DNA of 54,660 bases, from the NCBI GenBank assembly GCA_028278425.1, contig JANQEJ010000016.1, positions 1 through 54,660 of the forward strand, read 5' to 3'. Shown piece by piece: positions 46,354 through 54,660 of the stretch. Position numbers and translations under genes: made by a program. The DNA is from Planctomycetota bacterium. Lineage in GTDB: Bacteria; Planctomycetota; UBA1135; GCA-002686595. Each line of letters begins with the position of its first letter. Position 1 is the first letter of the stretch. The notes beneath the pieces were generated by a model. That model ran no database searches and was not told where the DNA came from. It saw nothing but the letters and a program-made list of their open reading frames with translations.

Positions 46354-48666
46354 ATGCAAGTCCTCCTCGTCGCTCTGCTCGCGGCTACTCCCTCCGTCGC
46401 GCAGACCTCTCAGCCCCCCTTGATCGAAGGCCGCCGCATCGTCGTCCTGAGGCACGACGTCAAAGCCCACGCGGCGACGCTGCGGCGGTTGGCCGCGGCG
46501 CGGCGCGACGGAGATCGCGAGGCGTTTCTGTCCGTGCTCGCGGCGCGTCAAGCCGCGCAGCGACCAAACCAGGATCGGTTGGTCGCCGTCGTCGAGAGCG
46601 CCGGCGCTCAGGTCGTCGACCGGCTCTGGCTGATCGACGCGCTCGTGGTCGAGGGAGCGTCCGCCGCGCTCGATGAGCTGCTGAGCGATCATCCCCTCGT
46701 CGAGCGAATCGAGCGCGACCGCGTGGTTGAGTATCAACTGGAGCAGGCGATCGACGAGCAGCACCACGACGCGATTAGCGCGCACGCAATCGACCTCGAC
46801 GGCGTCAAGCTCAAGGGCGGCGGCCTGCACATCGCGGTCATCGACTCCGGCATCGACCTCGACATGGGCGGCACCGGCCGGCCGCACGCCACCTTTTATC
46901 CCGACGGAGATCCCACCAAGACGACGGGTGGCGGGATCGGCGGGAGCCGCATCCTGACGGCGGTCGACCTCGTGCTCACGGACGGCGTAGACGACGCGGA
47001 AGACGTCAACGGCCACGGGACCGCCATGGCGGCCGTGCTCGGCGGAGCCGACTTCAGCTCGCTGCCCGACATCGCGGACGGCGTCGCGCCCGAGGCGAAG
47101 CTGCGCATCTGGAAGATCGGCAGCGACGACGCGCCCTCGGGAGTTGTCGGCTCGGCCATGATCACGGCGTTCAACCAGGTGGCTGCGGACCCCGACATCC
47201 GCGCGGCGAACATGAGCACGAGCGGAGCCCAGAGCGCGCTGAGCACTCTCAACGGCGCGATCGACGCCACGGCGCTCTCGGGCGTGTTCGTTGCGGTTGC
47301 GGGCGGCAACTCCGGACCCGTGGGGATCGTCTCGCACGGCTGCTACAACGCGATCGTCTCCGCCGCTTCGCTGGAAAGGATGAAGAGCCCGGTGGACATT
47401 CCCGGCTTCTTCACGAGCGCGATAGGGCCGCTCCCCGACGGTCGCCGGTACCCGCATCTTCTCGGCCAGGGCATGGCGGTCTCCTGCGCCTGGCAGGACA
47501 CGGAAACCGAGGCCGGTGGGGCCGGTGGTACGTCTTCGGGGTCCGCGTTCATCGCGGGCGCGGCGCTCCTCGTCACGCAGGCGCGGCCGGAGTCCACGCA
47601 ACTCGAGGTCAAGGCGCTTCTGCTCGGCGAATCGGTCCCCAGCGACCCGGGGGGGAATCCCGACGCCGCAGGCTACGGCTACCTGCACGTGAAGAGCGCG
47701 GTGGACGCCGCGCTCGCCGGTCGTGTCGTCTCCGAAGCGATCGCGGGACAGACGAGGGTCTTCCACGTCGAACTGGGCGCGGCGGAGCAGCGGACCTTCG
47801 CGCTCACGTGGAACCGTGAGCTCACGAGCTCCCTCGACGTGGCGAATCTCGACCTCGAGATCCGCGATCCGAACGGTGCGGTCGTCGCCTCGTCGGCGAG
47901 CGCGGTCGACAACGTCGAGCTCATCCGCTTCCAGGCGCAAACCGCCGGCGTTCACGAGGTTCGCGTGTTCGCCGCCTCCGGAACGGCACTTCCGGTGACC
48001 TTCGCGCTCGCGGGAGCTTCCGAGCCCAGCGTGGAGGACGGCCTCGGCTGTCCCGGCGGCCCGCCGACGATCACGAACACTTCCGCCACGACCGTGCCGT
48101 CGCTCGTCATCGGGCTGAACCAGATCACGCTCACCGGCTGCAGCTTCTTCGGCGTCCACACCGTCACGCTGGGCGGTGTCGACGTGGAGAGCTTTGAAGC
48201 CGTGGACAACACCACGCTGATCGTCGACCTTCCGAAGGCACCCGCGCTCGGTGCTTTGCCGCTCGAGGTCACGAGCTTTGCCGGGTCGGGCGTCGTTCTG
48301 CTCGACGTCGTCGCGCCGGAACCGACCTTGATCCTTCACAACAGCGCCCTCTTCTCGGGACAGAACGCGGACTTCACGCTCGGAAGCGACCCCGCCGACG
48401 CGCTGGTCCTCGCGGTCTCGCTCGACCCGACGCCGACGAGCTTCCCCGGCTTGCTCGACCTGGCGCTCGGAGGCGCCGGGACCTCGCTCGGCTTGGTCGC
48501 AACTCCGACCGTGCCGGCCGCCGGCTGGCTGAACCACAGCGTGCCCGTCACGCTCACGGGTCTGCCGCCGCTCACGAACCTCTACTTCCAGGCGGCGGCG
48601 GTCCCGGCGACCCCGTCGTTCCCGCTCGCGACGACCGGGACGGACTCGGCCCCCTTCGTCTTCTAG
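46354..48666 (+). CDS. Secreted subtilisin-like serine protease (S8), second of a tandem pair
   Basis: A 770-residue paralogue of the preceding gene with the same domain order: signal peptide (VLLVALLAATPSVAQ), propeptide, S8 domain with D164 (IAVIDSGIDL), H221 (GHGTAMAAVLGG) and S394 (GGTSSGSAFIAGAAL), PPC-like sandwich (NLDLEIRDPNGAVVASSAS), IPT/TIG domain and C-terminal domain ending SAPFVF. Long blocks are identical in both copies (for example LPKAPALG and YGVH/FGVHTVTLGG), while the propeptide and surface loops differ, so the duplication is neither very recent nor ancient. AAGGAACC lies upstream of the ATG. Both should be secreted or surface proteases, with different specificities or regulation inferred from the loop differences. 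Confidence 0.9.
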   Translation: MQVLLVALLAATPSVAQTSQPPLIEGRRIVVLRHDVKAHAATLRRLAAARRDGDREAFLSVLAARQAAQRPNQDRLVAVVESAGAQVVDRLWLIDALVVEGASAALDELLSDHPLVERIERDRVVEYQLEQAIDEQHHDAISAHAIDLDGVKLKGGGLHIAVIDSGIDLDMGGTGRPHATFYPDGDPTKTTGGGIGGSRILTAVDLVLTDGVDDAEDVNGHGTAMAAVLGGADFSSLPDIADGVAPEAKLRIWKIGSDDAPSGVVGSAMITAFNQVAADPDIRAANMSTSGAQSALSTLNGAIDATALSGVFVAVAGGNSGPVGIVSHGCYNAIVSAASLERMKSPVDIPGFFTSAIGPLPDGRRYPHLLGQGMAVSCAWQDTETEAGGAGGTSSGSAFIAGAALLVTQARPESTQLEVKALLLGESVPSDPGGNPDAAGYGYLHVKSAVDAALAGRVVSEAIAGQTRVFHVELGAAEQRTFALTWNRELTSSLDVANLDLEIRDPNGAVVASSASAVDNVELIRFQAQTAGVHEVRVFAASGTALPVTFALAGASEPSVEDGLGCPGGPPTITNTSATTVPSLVIGLNQITLTGCSFFGVHTVTLGGVDVESFEAVDNTTLIVDLPKAPALGALPLEVTSFAGSGVVLLDVVAPEPTLILHNSALFSGQNADFTLGSDPADALVLAVSLDPTPTSFPGLLDLALGGAGTSLGLVATPTVPAAGWLNHSVPVTLTGLPPLTNLYFQAAAVPATPSFPLATTGTDSAPFVF

Positions 48667-48798
48667 AAAAAGACGACTTCCTGTCGACCCGGGACGTCCT
48701 CCCGCACACCAAGAGTCCGACCGCGGCACACCCCCAGGTCGCCGGCTCTCGGGTCGGATCCACCCGTGCCGCCCTTCCGAGCTTTCAGGAGGAAGCCC

Positions 48799-49158
48799 AT
48801 GTTCAGGGTTTTGACCAAGAAGACGTGGTTGATCGCAGCCGGAATGGCGTTGCTCCTCACGGCGTCGGCTACCGCCACCAGCAACACCTGCAGCAAGTCG
48901 TACGGGACGTGGACCACCGAGGACACGTTCGACGACGCGGTCGGCGGCCCGTGGATGACGCTCAAGACGACGATCGAGGACTCCTCGACCGGCTGCGACG
49001 TCGTCCTGACGAACATCCTGATCTACGGCGTGAGCAACCAGCAGATCGTGGAGTTCGACGGCTGCCGTCGGACCCACTTCTTCTCCTGCAACCCGTCGAA
49101 CATCTGGTTCGACGTGCTGACGGATTGCAGCGCCTACGGATACATCAACATTCCGTAA
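48799..49158 (+). CDS. Small secreted cysteine-containing protein of unknown function
   Basis: A 119-residue protein with a signal peptide (TWLIAAGMALLLTASATA). The mature part has five cysteines (SNTC, TGCD, DGCR, FSCN, TDCS) and is rich in Thr/Asp, suggesting a small disulphide-bonded extracellular domain; one Cys would be unpaired. No family recognised. The ATG at 48799 is chosen because AGGAGGA lies about 7 bases upstream; an earlier in-frame ATG would hide the signal peptide. It may be co-expressed with the neighbouring secreted proteins. Confidence 0.65.
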   Translation: MFRVLTKKTWLIAAGMALLLTASATATSNTCSKSYGTWTTEDTFDDAVGGPWMTLKTTIEDSSTGCDVVLTNILIYGVSNQQIVEFDGCRRTHFFSCNPSNIWFDVLTDCSAYGYINIP

Positions 49159-49243
49159 CGACTTGGGGTCGCCGTCCGCGACCCCGGTCGTGTGGCCGGT
49201 TCCGTCGCGGGCGGCGTTTGAGAACGTGTCCCGATCGAGAGCG

Positions 49244-49690
49244 ATGAAGACGAACCGAGGTTCGAAGCGACCCGCGGCGCCGTGGCTGGCGCTCGTCGGC
49301 CTCTTGGCCGCAGCGTGCGCGCCGGCGGACGCCGGCGTCCGGGCGGGCGAGAGCGGCGAGCTTCAAGTCCTGCCGCGAGCCGAAGGCGCCGAGTACACGG
49401 CCTTCTTCTGGCAACACGCCGGCGAGCAGTCCGCGGCGAGCATCTGGTTCGGCCCGTGGATGCTGGACGAGGCGGGCATGGAGACCCGCTTCTGGACGCT
49501 CACGATCACGCACCCGGGAACCGAGTATCCGATGGTCAACCAACAGGGGAAGGCACACCGCGATCGAGCGGATCGGATCTGGTTCCGTGGTTCCTGGTTC
49601 CATCTCGAAGTCAAGCCGAGTGGAGACCTGACCTGGGGAGACGTGCGGTCACCGAACGAACTGGCGGTCGATCTGGAGGGCTTCTTCTAG
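49244..49690 (+). CDS. Small lipoprotein of unknown function
   Basis: A 148-residue protein with a basic N-terminus, a hydrophobic stretch and a lipobox (LVGLLAAAC). The mature domain is compact and Trp/Phe-rich (YTAFFWQHAGEQSAASIWFG, FWTLTITHPG, IWFRGSWFHLEVKP), probably a beta-sandwich. No family recognised. The ATG at 49244 gives the lipoprotein signal; the frame upstream to 49163 does not. Confidence 0.6.
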   Translation: MKTNRGSKRPAAPWLALVGLLAAACAPADAGVRAGESGELQVLPRAEGAEYTAFFWQHAGEQSAASIWFGPWMLDEAGMETRFWTLTITHPGTEYPMVNQQGKAHRDRADRIWFRGSWFHLEVKPSGDLTWGDVRSPNELAVDLEGFF

Positions 49691-49771
49691 AACGGCCGCA
49701 ATCGCGTGAACGCACTACAATCGGGCCGGCGCCCCGCGCACGGCCCACTGCAACCCAGGGAGGCAACTCCA

Positions 49772-51457
49772 ATGCTGAAGAAGATCCCCCTCATCGGGTT
49801 ACGCGCATGCGTGGCAGCGGCGCTGGCGGTGACGGCCGCCGCACAGGCCGGATTCGACGACCCCTTCGACACGTCGTGGCCCACGATGTCCTCGACGGCT
49901 CGGATCGGCGCCGCCGACATCACAGGCTCTGGCTTCATGGACGCGGTCGTCCTGCCCGACTTCGGCTCGACGCCGGTGCTGCTGCACAGCGTCAACCTAG
50001 CCAAGGTCTCGGTCGACTTTCCGAACATCGTCAACGACATGGCGGTCTTCAACACGCTCGACTTCGACGGCGCGGTACCGGTGCTGACGGTGAACGCCAC
50101 CGGCCTGCGGGTCATGGAGTGGAACGACACGACGCTCGCCATGGACGTGTCGCTCTGGCTCCCGCAGTACGCCGGCGCGCTGGAAGTCGCCGTCATCGAC
50201 TTCGCGTCGACTTCCTCCGCCTACGTCGCGGTCCTGCACGCCAACCGGCGCTCGGTGAGCTGGCTCGAGTTCGACTCCGAGGACGGAACGTACCTCGGAG
50301 AGATCGGAACCATGAACCTCGTGAGGCAGGTGGAAGCCTTCGCGCTGCTCGACATCGACGCCGACGGTTTTCCCGAGTTCGCCGCCGAGCACAGCGACCG
50401 GCTTGAAATCTACGACATGGCCGCGCGGTCTCTCACGGGCGTGATGGGCACGCCGGTCGGCGGCCTTCTGACGCGGCTCGAGACGGACAACTTCGCGCTC
50501 GAATCGGTCGCCTGGGTGACGGACAACGGCAGCGAGCACGAGATCCAGGTCGTGGGCAGCAACGGCGTTTCGTCCAGCGCCGTGGTGTCGCCGTGGACCA
50601 TCGACGCGTTCGACGTGGCCGACTACGACCAGGACGGAGACGCCGATCTGGCCTGCCTTTCGCCGTCGCCGTCCGAGCTCATCGTCCTCAACGGCACGGC
50701 CGGTCCCGGCGCGCGCCCGGTGTTCAGCTCGTTGAACGTCCTCGTCGTGGACAACTACGCCGCTGGCCTTCCGGACAATTTCGACACCAGCAGCGCCCTC
50801 GTGCACTTCGGCGAGCTCGAGCAGGACGGCTACTTCGCCGGCAACCAGGAGCCCGAGCCCGACATCCTGGTCAACGGAAGCCTGTACCGCGGAACGCTGG
50901 TCGGCGCGGATCAGTTCGTGACCAGCATCCAACGCGTCAGGTACTCGTTCAGCTACGGCATAAGCGGCGACCTCATGGTCCTCGCGACGCTGGCGCTGAC
51001 CCCTCCGGCGATCATCCCCGACGACGCGCACTTCCAGATCGCCGGGTACTTCCGACCCGAGTTCCCGACTCCGAATCCACTCGACGAAAGCGCTCCCATC
51101 CTCGGCAGCCCGCTGGCGGGATCGCTCTCTCCTCCGGACACCGAGATACCACCGCCGTGGTACCAAGACGAGTCCGCCGAGGTCACGGTCAGCCTCAACG
51201 TCTCTCCGCCGGGCGGCATGGCGGTCGACGCGCACTACCTGGCGGCCTACATGGTCGTGGAAACGCCGGAGCGCCGGGCGCTTGCGCCGCGCTACTTCGC
51301 CTTCACGACGGACGTTACCGTCTGGGGGGATTTCATCGGCGCGTACCCCGATCCGCCCGATCCGCCCCAGTTGTCGACCGACCCGAGCAAGGGCGGTGCG
51401 TATCCGCTGCACGGTTACGAGTTCGGCCCGTTCAACGGTCCTCTCGTGATCCCGTGA
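49772..51457 (+). CDS. Secreted FG-GAP-like beta-propeller protein
   Basis: A 561-residue protein with a signal peptide (GLRACVAAALAVTAAAQA). The N-terminal two-thirds contains FG-GAP-like blades, weaker than in the protein at 38021: IGAADITGSGFMDAVVLPDF, FALLDIDADGFPEFAAEH, FDVADYDQDGDADLACLSP. The C-terminal 170 residues form a separate beta-domain that ends PLHGYEFGPFNGPLVIP. Likely extracellular. GGGAGG lies about 8 bases before ATG 49772. Its 3' end overlaps the end of the opposing CHAT gene by 26 bases. Confidence 0.8.
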   Translation: MLKKIPLIGLRACVAAALAVTAAAQAGFDDPFDTSWPTMSSTARIGAADITGSGFMDAVVLPDFGSTPVLLHSVNLAKVSVDFPNIVNDMAVFNTLDFDGAVPVLTVNATGLRVMEWNDTTLAMDVSLWLPQYAGALEVAVIDFASTSSAYVAVLHANRRSVSWLEFDSEDGTYLGEIGTMNLVRQVEAFALLDIDADGFPEFAAEHSDRLEIYDMAARSLTGVMGTPVGGLLTRLETDNFALESVAWVTDNGSEHEIQVVGSNGVSSSAVVSPWTIDAFDVADYDQDGDADLACLSPSPSELIVLNGTAGPGARPVFSSLNVLVVDNYAAGLPDNFDTSSALVHFGELEQDGYFAGNQEPEPDILVNGSLYRGTLVGADQFVTSIQRVRYSFSYGISGDLMVLATLALTPPAIIPDDAHFQIAGYFRPEFPTPNPLDESAPILGSPLAGSLSPPDTEIPPPWYQDESAEVTVSLNVSPPGGMAVDAHYLAAYMVVETPERRALAPRYFAFTTDVTVWGDFIGAYPDPPDPPQLSTDPSKGGAYPLHGYEFGPFNGPLVIP

Positions 51458-53999
51458 TCCGCAGCAGCGGCGCGTGTGCCAGCCCTTCGACGTGGAGCAG
51501 TCCGTAGAACGGATGGCCGCGGTCCGGGTCCTTGGACAGCGCGATCCGTGCGTGCCGCATCGCCTCGGCGGGCGAGTCGCCCGCCGCCAGGCGCCGGTAC
51601 AGGACCGGCAGCATGATCTGGAGCGCGCCTAGCTCGAGCCGGAACGGTGACGACAGCACCGCGCGCGTGCCCGCGGCGAACGCGGCGCCGGCGAGGCTCG
51701 CGCCGACGTCTTCGCCGCGGCGCAGCGTGGCGTCCTTGGCCTGGCAGGAGGCGAAGACCACGAACGGCGGGAGCGTCGTCTGGGCGAGCTCTTCGCGCGT
51801 CACGAGCCCGTCGTCGTCTTCGTCGACCGGGGCGAGAGCGATCGCCACGCCTTCGGGAAGCGGGACGCCGTGGGCGAGAATCAGGAGCATGCGGACGTCC
51901 TCGAGATCCTCCGACTCGAGTCGTTCGCGCGTCGCGTCGGGGCCCTGATGGAACTCCACCTGCCCGCGGCCGAACGGCTCGGTCAGCGCCAGCTTGAAGT
52001 CCTTGCCGAGGTCGAGGTCGGCGAGCTTCTGCGGCGCGAGAGCGCGCGTGGCCTCGGAGAGCTCGTCGCCGAGGATCGCCTGGAGCTGGATCGGGAAGAA
52101 CGCCTCGCTCGGATCGGGGCGGTCGGCGAGCAGCATGCCGACGGGAATCGAGCCCAGGTAGCCGAGCGCGAGCTTGTGGCCCAGGTACTCCCCGTCCGCG
52201 AGCGGCAGGTACTCGAACGCGACGCGGCCGAGGATCTCGAGGCCGACCACGGTCACGCCCTTCCACTTGTCGAGGCGCGCCCGCACCGGCGCGGGGAGCA
52301 GGATCTCGGCGAGCGCCGCGCCGCTCCGCCGTATCGTCTCCTCGTCGTCGCGGCGCAGGATCGCCTCCTCGAACGTCCGGCGCAGGAGAGCGATCTCGCG
52401 GTGCGGGGCGATCTCCTCGTGAATCACGCACTCGGAATCCACGGCGAAGACGTGGCTGCGCTCCCGACCCGGCATGTACACGAGAAGCCCCGTGCCGTCT
52501 CCGGTCAGCCGCCGCTGCACTTCCTCGATCGGGGCGAGCGAGTACGCCTCGCGCCGCGCCATCGACCCCAGCGCCTGCACGCGGTGCAGGGCCTGCAGCG
52601 CCGCCTCCGGTCCCTCGACGGCGTGCGTGAGCCGGATCAGCTCGGAGACGATGAACCAGCGCTCCTGGTAGTGCAGGAACGACACGCCGTCCTTGCGCGG
52701 AGAGGCCGACGCCCACGCGTCGCGCATCCGCGCGACGTCGGTCTCGAGCTCGGCGAGCATCGCGCGCCTCTCCGTCTCCGTCCGCGCGAGCGTCAGCTTG
52801 CTCCGCACGGCGGACACGTAGGTGCTCTCCTTGACGAAACCCAGCTCGTCGTCGGTAAGCGCGCGAGCGAGGCGGTCCGCGGCCTCGTCCAGCGCCTCGG
52901 CGGCCCCGTCCAGGCGGCCGTCGCGCAGACGCAGCTCCGCCAGCCGCGCGGCGGTGATCGCCTTGTCGATGAGGCTGACGCCCGGCGCCTCCAGGACGAG
53001 CACGAGGTTCTCCTCCGCCTTCCCGGCGGCGGCGGGATCGGCCCAGCCCTGGTTGGCCTGGGCGATCGCGAGGCGCAGCCGCAGCAGCGCCTGCATGTCG
53101 GGGAGGCGCCCCAGCTCCGGGAGCTTCTCCTCGACCAGCGTCGCGACGCGGTCGTCGTGCGCCTGAAGGAGGTAGAGATCCGCCTGGTGAAGCACGTGGA
53201 AGGCCGCGAGCCGAGGTCCCGTGCGTTCCAGCTTGCGCTCCTCTCGAATGAGTACCGCTGCCTCCTGGGCGTTGCCGAGCTTCAGCGCGAGCTCCGTGCG
53301 CACGGCGAGGATCTCGCCCCGGGCGTTCTCGTATTGCAGCGAATCCGTCGGGAGCGACGCGCGCGCACGTTCCGCGCGCTCGACGAGCGCGTACGCTTCG
53401 CCGTAGTCGCCGCGGTACTTCTCCATCTGCGCCAGTCGCGTCAGGAGATAGGGCCGCATCCGCAGGGCGTCTTCGAACTCCGCGTCGGCCGCGCGGAGGA
53501 CTTCCCGCGCCTCGCGCGTGCGCCCGGCGGCAAAGAGGGCGTTGCCGTACAGGTCCGCGACGTAGCACTTGTTGTCCTCGAGGTCGCCGACGACGCGCAC
53601 GACCTCGTAGGCGTTGCCGAGGCGCTCGACCGAGTTCCAGTCCGGCGGGTGGTACATGCGCTCGAGCGCGTCGATCGCGCGCCAGTACGCGTTGCCACGG
53701 TCTGGATCGGCCTCCGGGTTGTCGAGCACCGCCGGCTCGAGCTCGTCGATGAGCTCCACGAGCTCCTCCGCGGCGGCGGGCGCCGTCTCTCGCGCACGCA
53801 GCTCGCCAACGAGCTTCGCCACGCGCGGCGTCCAGACCGGCTCGTCCTTCTCCCGCTCCTGCGCCGGCCCGACGGCGGCGGCGAGCGTCAGCGCAACGAC
53901 GCTTGCGCCGAGGCCGAAGCGCGCACGTCGCCGTTGATGTCGAGGGCGCGCACGTCCCAGCGAATCCGCGGCGGCAGCGAGTCGGGTTCCGGTGTCCAT
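51432..53999 (-). CDS. CHAT-domain (caspase-like) cysteine protease with helical repeats and an EF-hand-like loop
   Basis: An 855-residue protein. A hydrophobic stretch near 33-46 (LGASVVALTLAAAVGPAQ) suggests export or anchoring. Residues about 60-480 are helical, TPR-like repeats (LYGNALFAAGRTREAREVL, YLLTRLAQMEKYRGDYGEAYAL). The C-terminal CHAT domain has the dyad H710 (LILAHGVPLPEG) and C752 (VVFASCQAKDATLRRGEDVG). Between them, residues 726-737 form D-E-D-D-D-G-L-V-T-R-E-E, a complete EF-hand calcium-loop pattern. CHAT proteases act in programmed responses and defence, e.g. caspase-like partners of type III-E CRISPR; no such partner is seen here. ATG 53999 overlaps the upstream anti-sigma-like gene by 112 bases; I found no later start that keeps the hydrophobic stretch, so the start is uncertain. 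Confidence 0.8.
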   Translation of the reverse strand: MDTGTRLAAAADSLGRARPRHQRRRARFGLGASVVALTLAAAVGPAQEREKDEPVWTPRVAKLVGELRARETAPAAAEELVELIDELEPAVLDNPEADPDRGNAYWRAIDALERMYHPPDWNSVERLGNAYEVVRVVGDLEDNKCYVADLYGNALFAAGRTREAREVLRAADAEFEDALRMRPYLLTRLAQMEKYRGDYGEAYALVERAERARASLPTDSLQYENARGEILAVRTELALKLGNAQEAAVLIREERKLERTGPRLAAFHVLHQADLYLLQAHDDRVATLVEEKLPELGRLPDMQALLRLRLAIAQANQGWADPAAAGKAEENLVLVLEAPGVSLIDKAITAARLAELRLRDGRLDGAAEALDEAADRLARALTDDELGFVKESTYVSAVRSKLTLARTETERRAMLAELETDVARMRDAWASASPRKDGVSFLHYQERWFIVSELIRLTHAVEGPEAALQALHRVQALGSMARREAYSLAPIEEVQRRLTGDGTGLLVYMPGRERSHVFAVDSECVIHEEIAPHREIALLRRTFEEAILRRDDEETIRRSGAALAEILLPAPVRARLDKWKGVTVVGLEILGRVAFEYLPLADGEYLGHKLALGYLGSIPVGMLLADRPDPSEAFFPIQLQAILGDELSEATRALAPQKLADLDLGKDFKLALTEPFGRGQVEFHQGPDATRERLESEDLEDVRMLLILAHGVPLPEGVAIALAPVDEDDDGLVTREELAQTTLPPFVVFASCQAKDATLRRGEDVGASLAGAAFAAGTRAVLSSPFRLELGALQIMLPVLYRRLAAGDSPAEAMRHARIALSKDPDRGHPFYGLLHVEGLAHAPLLRITGSREDR

Positions 54000-54553
54000 G
54001 TGGCCTCCTCCAGGTAGCGTACGACCTTCCACGGATCCGGAGAGGCTCCCTCCGCGTCGTCCCAGATGCGGACCTCGTAGGTGCCGCCGGCCAGCAGCGG
54101 GAGGTCCCACGTGAACGTGCCGTACGCCTCGACTTCGCCCGACGGCGAGAGAGCGCTCTCGGGTCCGACGAACACGTCCCCTTTCGGCTCGTCCGACGGG
54201 AAGAAGACGCGGTAGGCGAAGAAGCCGACGAGCAGAGCCGCGGCCGCCGCGATCACGACCGGCCAAACGGACCGGGGCGACGTCGGCGCCGGCTGAGTCA
54301 GGCGCTCCAGCGTTTCCTCCGCGCGCTCGCGCCCCGGGTAGTCCGCGAGGCCCTCCGCCTCGCGGAAGACCGCGTCGCGCTCGGCGTCGCCGGCGGCCTT
54401 GAGGGTCTCGCGCGCCGCGCGCAGCCCGTCGGCCCGCTCGCGCAGCTCGGCGTCGGCCGCGAGCTCCGCCCGCACGTCGTCGGCGGACTCCGCCTCGGGC
54501 TCGAACAAGAGCCGCTGGAGGAGCTCTTCCCGCTTCTCTTCGTGCTCGTTCAT
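53888..54553 (-). CDS. Membrane-anchored anti-sigma-like protein
   Basis: A 221-residue protein. Residues 1-90 are acidic and helical, one membrane helix lies at about 97-115 (VWPVVIAAAAALLVGFFAY), and the remaining 100 residues form an extracytoplasmic beta-domain (FTWDLPLLAGGTYEVRIWDD). There is no ZAS zinc motif. The start overlaps the stop of the ECF sigma gene upstream (ATGA), the usual place of a cognate anti-sigma factor. It would hold the sigma factor at the membrane until a signal arrives. It overlaps the CHAT gene at its 3' end, so the three genes form one operon. Confidence 0.7.
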   Translation of the reverse strand: MNEHEEKREELLQRLLFEPEAESADDVRAELAADAELRERADGLRAARETLKAAGDAERDAVFREAEGLADYPGRERAEETLERLTQPAPTSPRSVWPVVIAAAAALLVGFFAYRVFFPSDEPKGDVFVGPESALSPSGEVEAYGTFTWDLPLLAGGTYEVRIWDDAEGASPDPWKVVRYLEEATWTPEPDSLPPRIRWDVRALDINGDVRASASAQASLR

Positions 54554-54660
54554 TCTCTCACCTCGCGCGCGGTGCGAGCCCGCGGATCGATCACGTCGCG
54601 CAGCTTGTCCAGCGCGCGGTAGTAGTGCGTCTTGACGCTGCTCACCGAGATGCCGAGCTC
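54550..54660 (-). CDS. ECF sigma factor, C-terminal part of region 4 only (gene runs off the window)
   Basis: The minus strand from the window edge reads ELGISVSSVKTHYYRALDKL and continues for about 16 residues to a TGA at 54550-54552. This is the recognition-helix end of sigma-70 region 4 of ECF factors. The stop overlaps the start codon of the anti-sigma-like gene. The rest of the gene is outside the window. Confidence 0.85.
   Translation of the reverse strand, partial: ELGISVSSVKTHYYRALDKLRDVIDPRARTAREVRE

Overview
The window is a high-GC, tightly packed bacterial segment that most resembles a member of the Planctomycetota. The case rests on several family types together: an ECF sigma factor fused to a membrane-anchored extracytoplasmic domain, an ECF sigma factor overlapping a Ser/Thr kinase-WD40 gene, two alkaline-phosphatase-fold sulfatase-like hydrolases, large secreted FG-GAP and beta-helix proteins, DUF1570-type metallopeptidases and a CHAT protease. 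Myxococcota or Acidobacteriota cannot be excluded. No rRNA, tRNA, CRISPR array or insertion sequence was recognised.

Layout. 1-1.2 kb: a reverse transcriptase of the defence-associated type in visibly less GC-rich DNA, with its end apparently cut short. 1.6-3.6 kb: an ECF sigma factor with a membrane/extracytoplasmic extension. 3.7-7.9 kb: a degenerate DUF1570-like protein, a thioredoxin-fold protein without CxxC, and a ferritin-like protein. 8.0-22.1 kb: the most interesting block. It holds ResB and CcsA (cytochrome c maturation), a DUF2959 lipoprotein, a ferredoxin/flavin/membrane oxidoreductase fusion, a 23-heme cytochrome, a beta-barrel protein, a 7-heme lipoprotein and an 11-heme lipoprotein, many joined by 4-base stop/start overlaps. 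I read it as a candidate route for electrons from NAD(P)H or the quinone pool across the periplasm and outer membrane, similar in logic to porin-cytochrome conduits but with different parts. 22.2-24.4 kb: a membrane protein and an active-looking DUF1570-type metallopeptidase.

24.6-30.7 kb: an ECF sigma factor overlapping a kinase whose N-terminus carries a zinc-binding anti-sigma motif, then a secreted beta-helix protein behind a structured leader. 30.7-33.6 kb (minus): a transglutaminase-like protein and a PQQ-type beta-propeller protein. 33.7-38.0 kb: glutamate dehydrogenase and a receiver-receiver-PEP synthase-like protein. 38.0-40.8 kb: a secreted FG-GAP protein and a small secreted protein ending in a strong terminator. 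40.8-43.9 kb: two divergent sulfatase-like genes, one with a frameshift. 44.0-48.7 kb: two tandem subtilases of identical length. 48.8-51.5 kb: small secreted proteins and another FG-GAP-like protein. 51.4-54.7 kb (minus): the end of an ECF sigma gene, a membrane anti-sigma-like gene and a CHAT protease with TPR-like repeats.

Overall, most genes encode exported or envelope proteins, and three separate ECF sigma systems suggest much of the region is controlled by envelope or extracellular signals.
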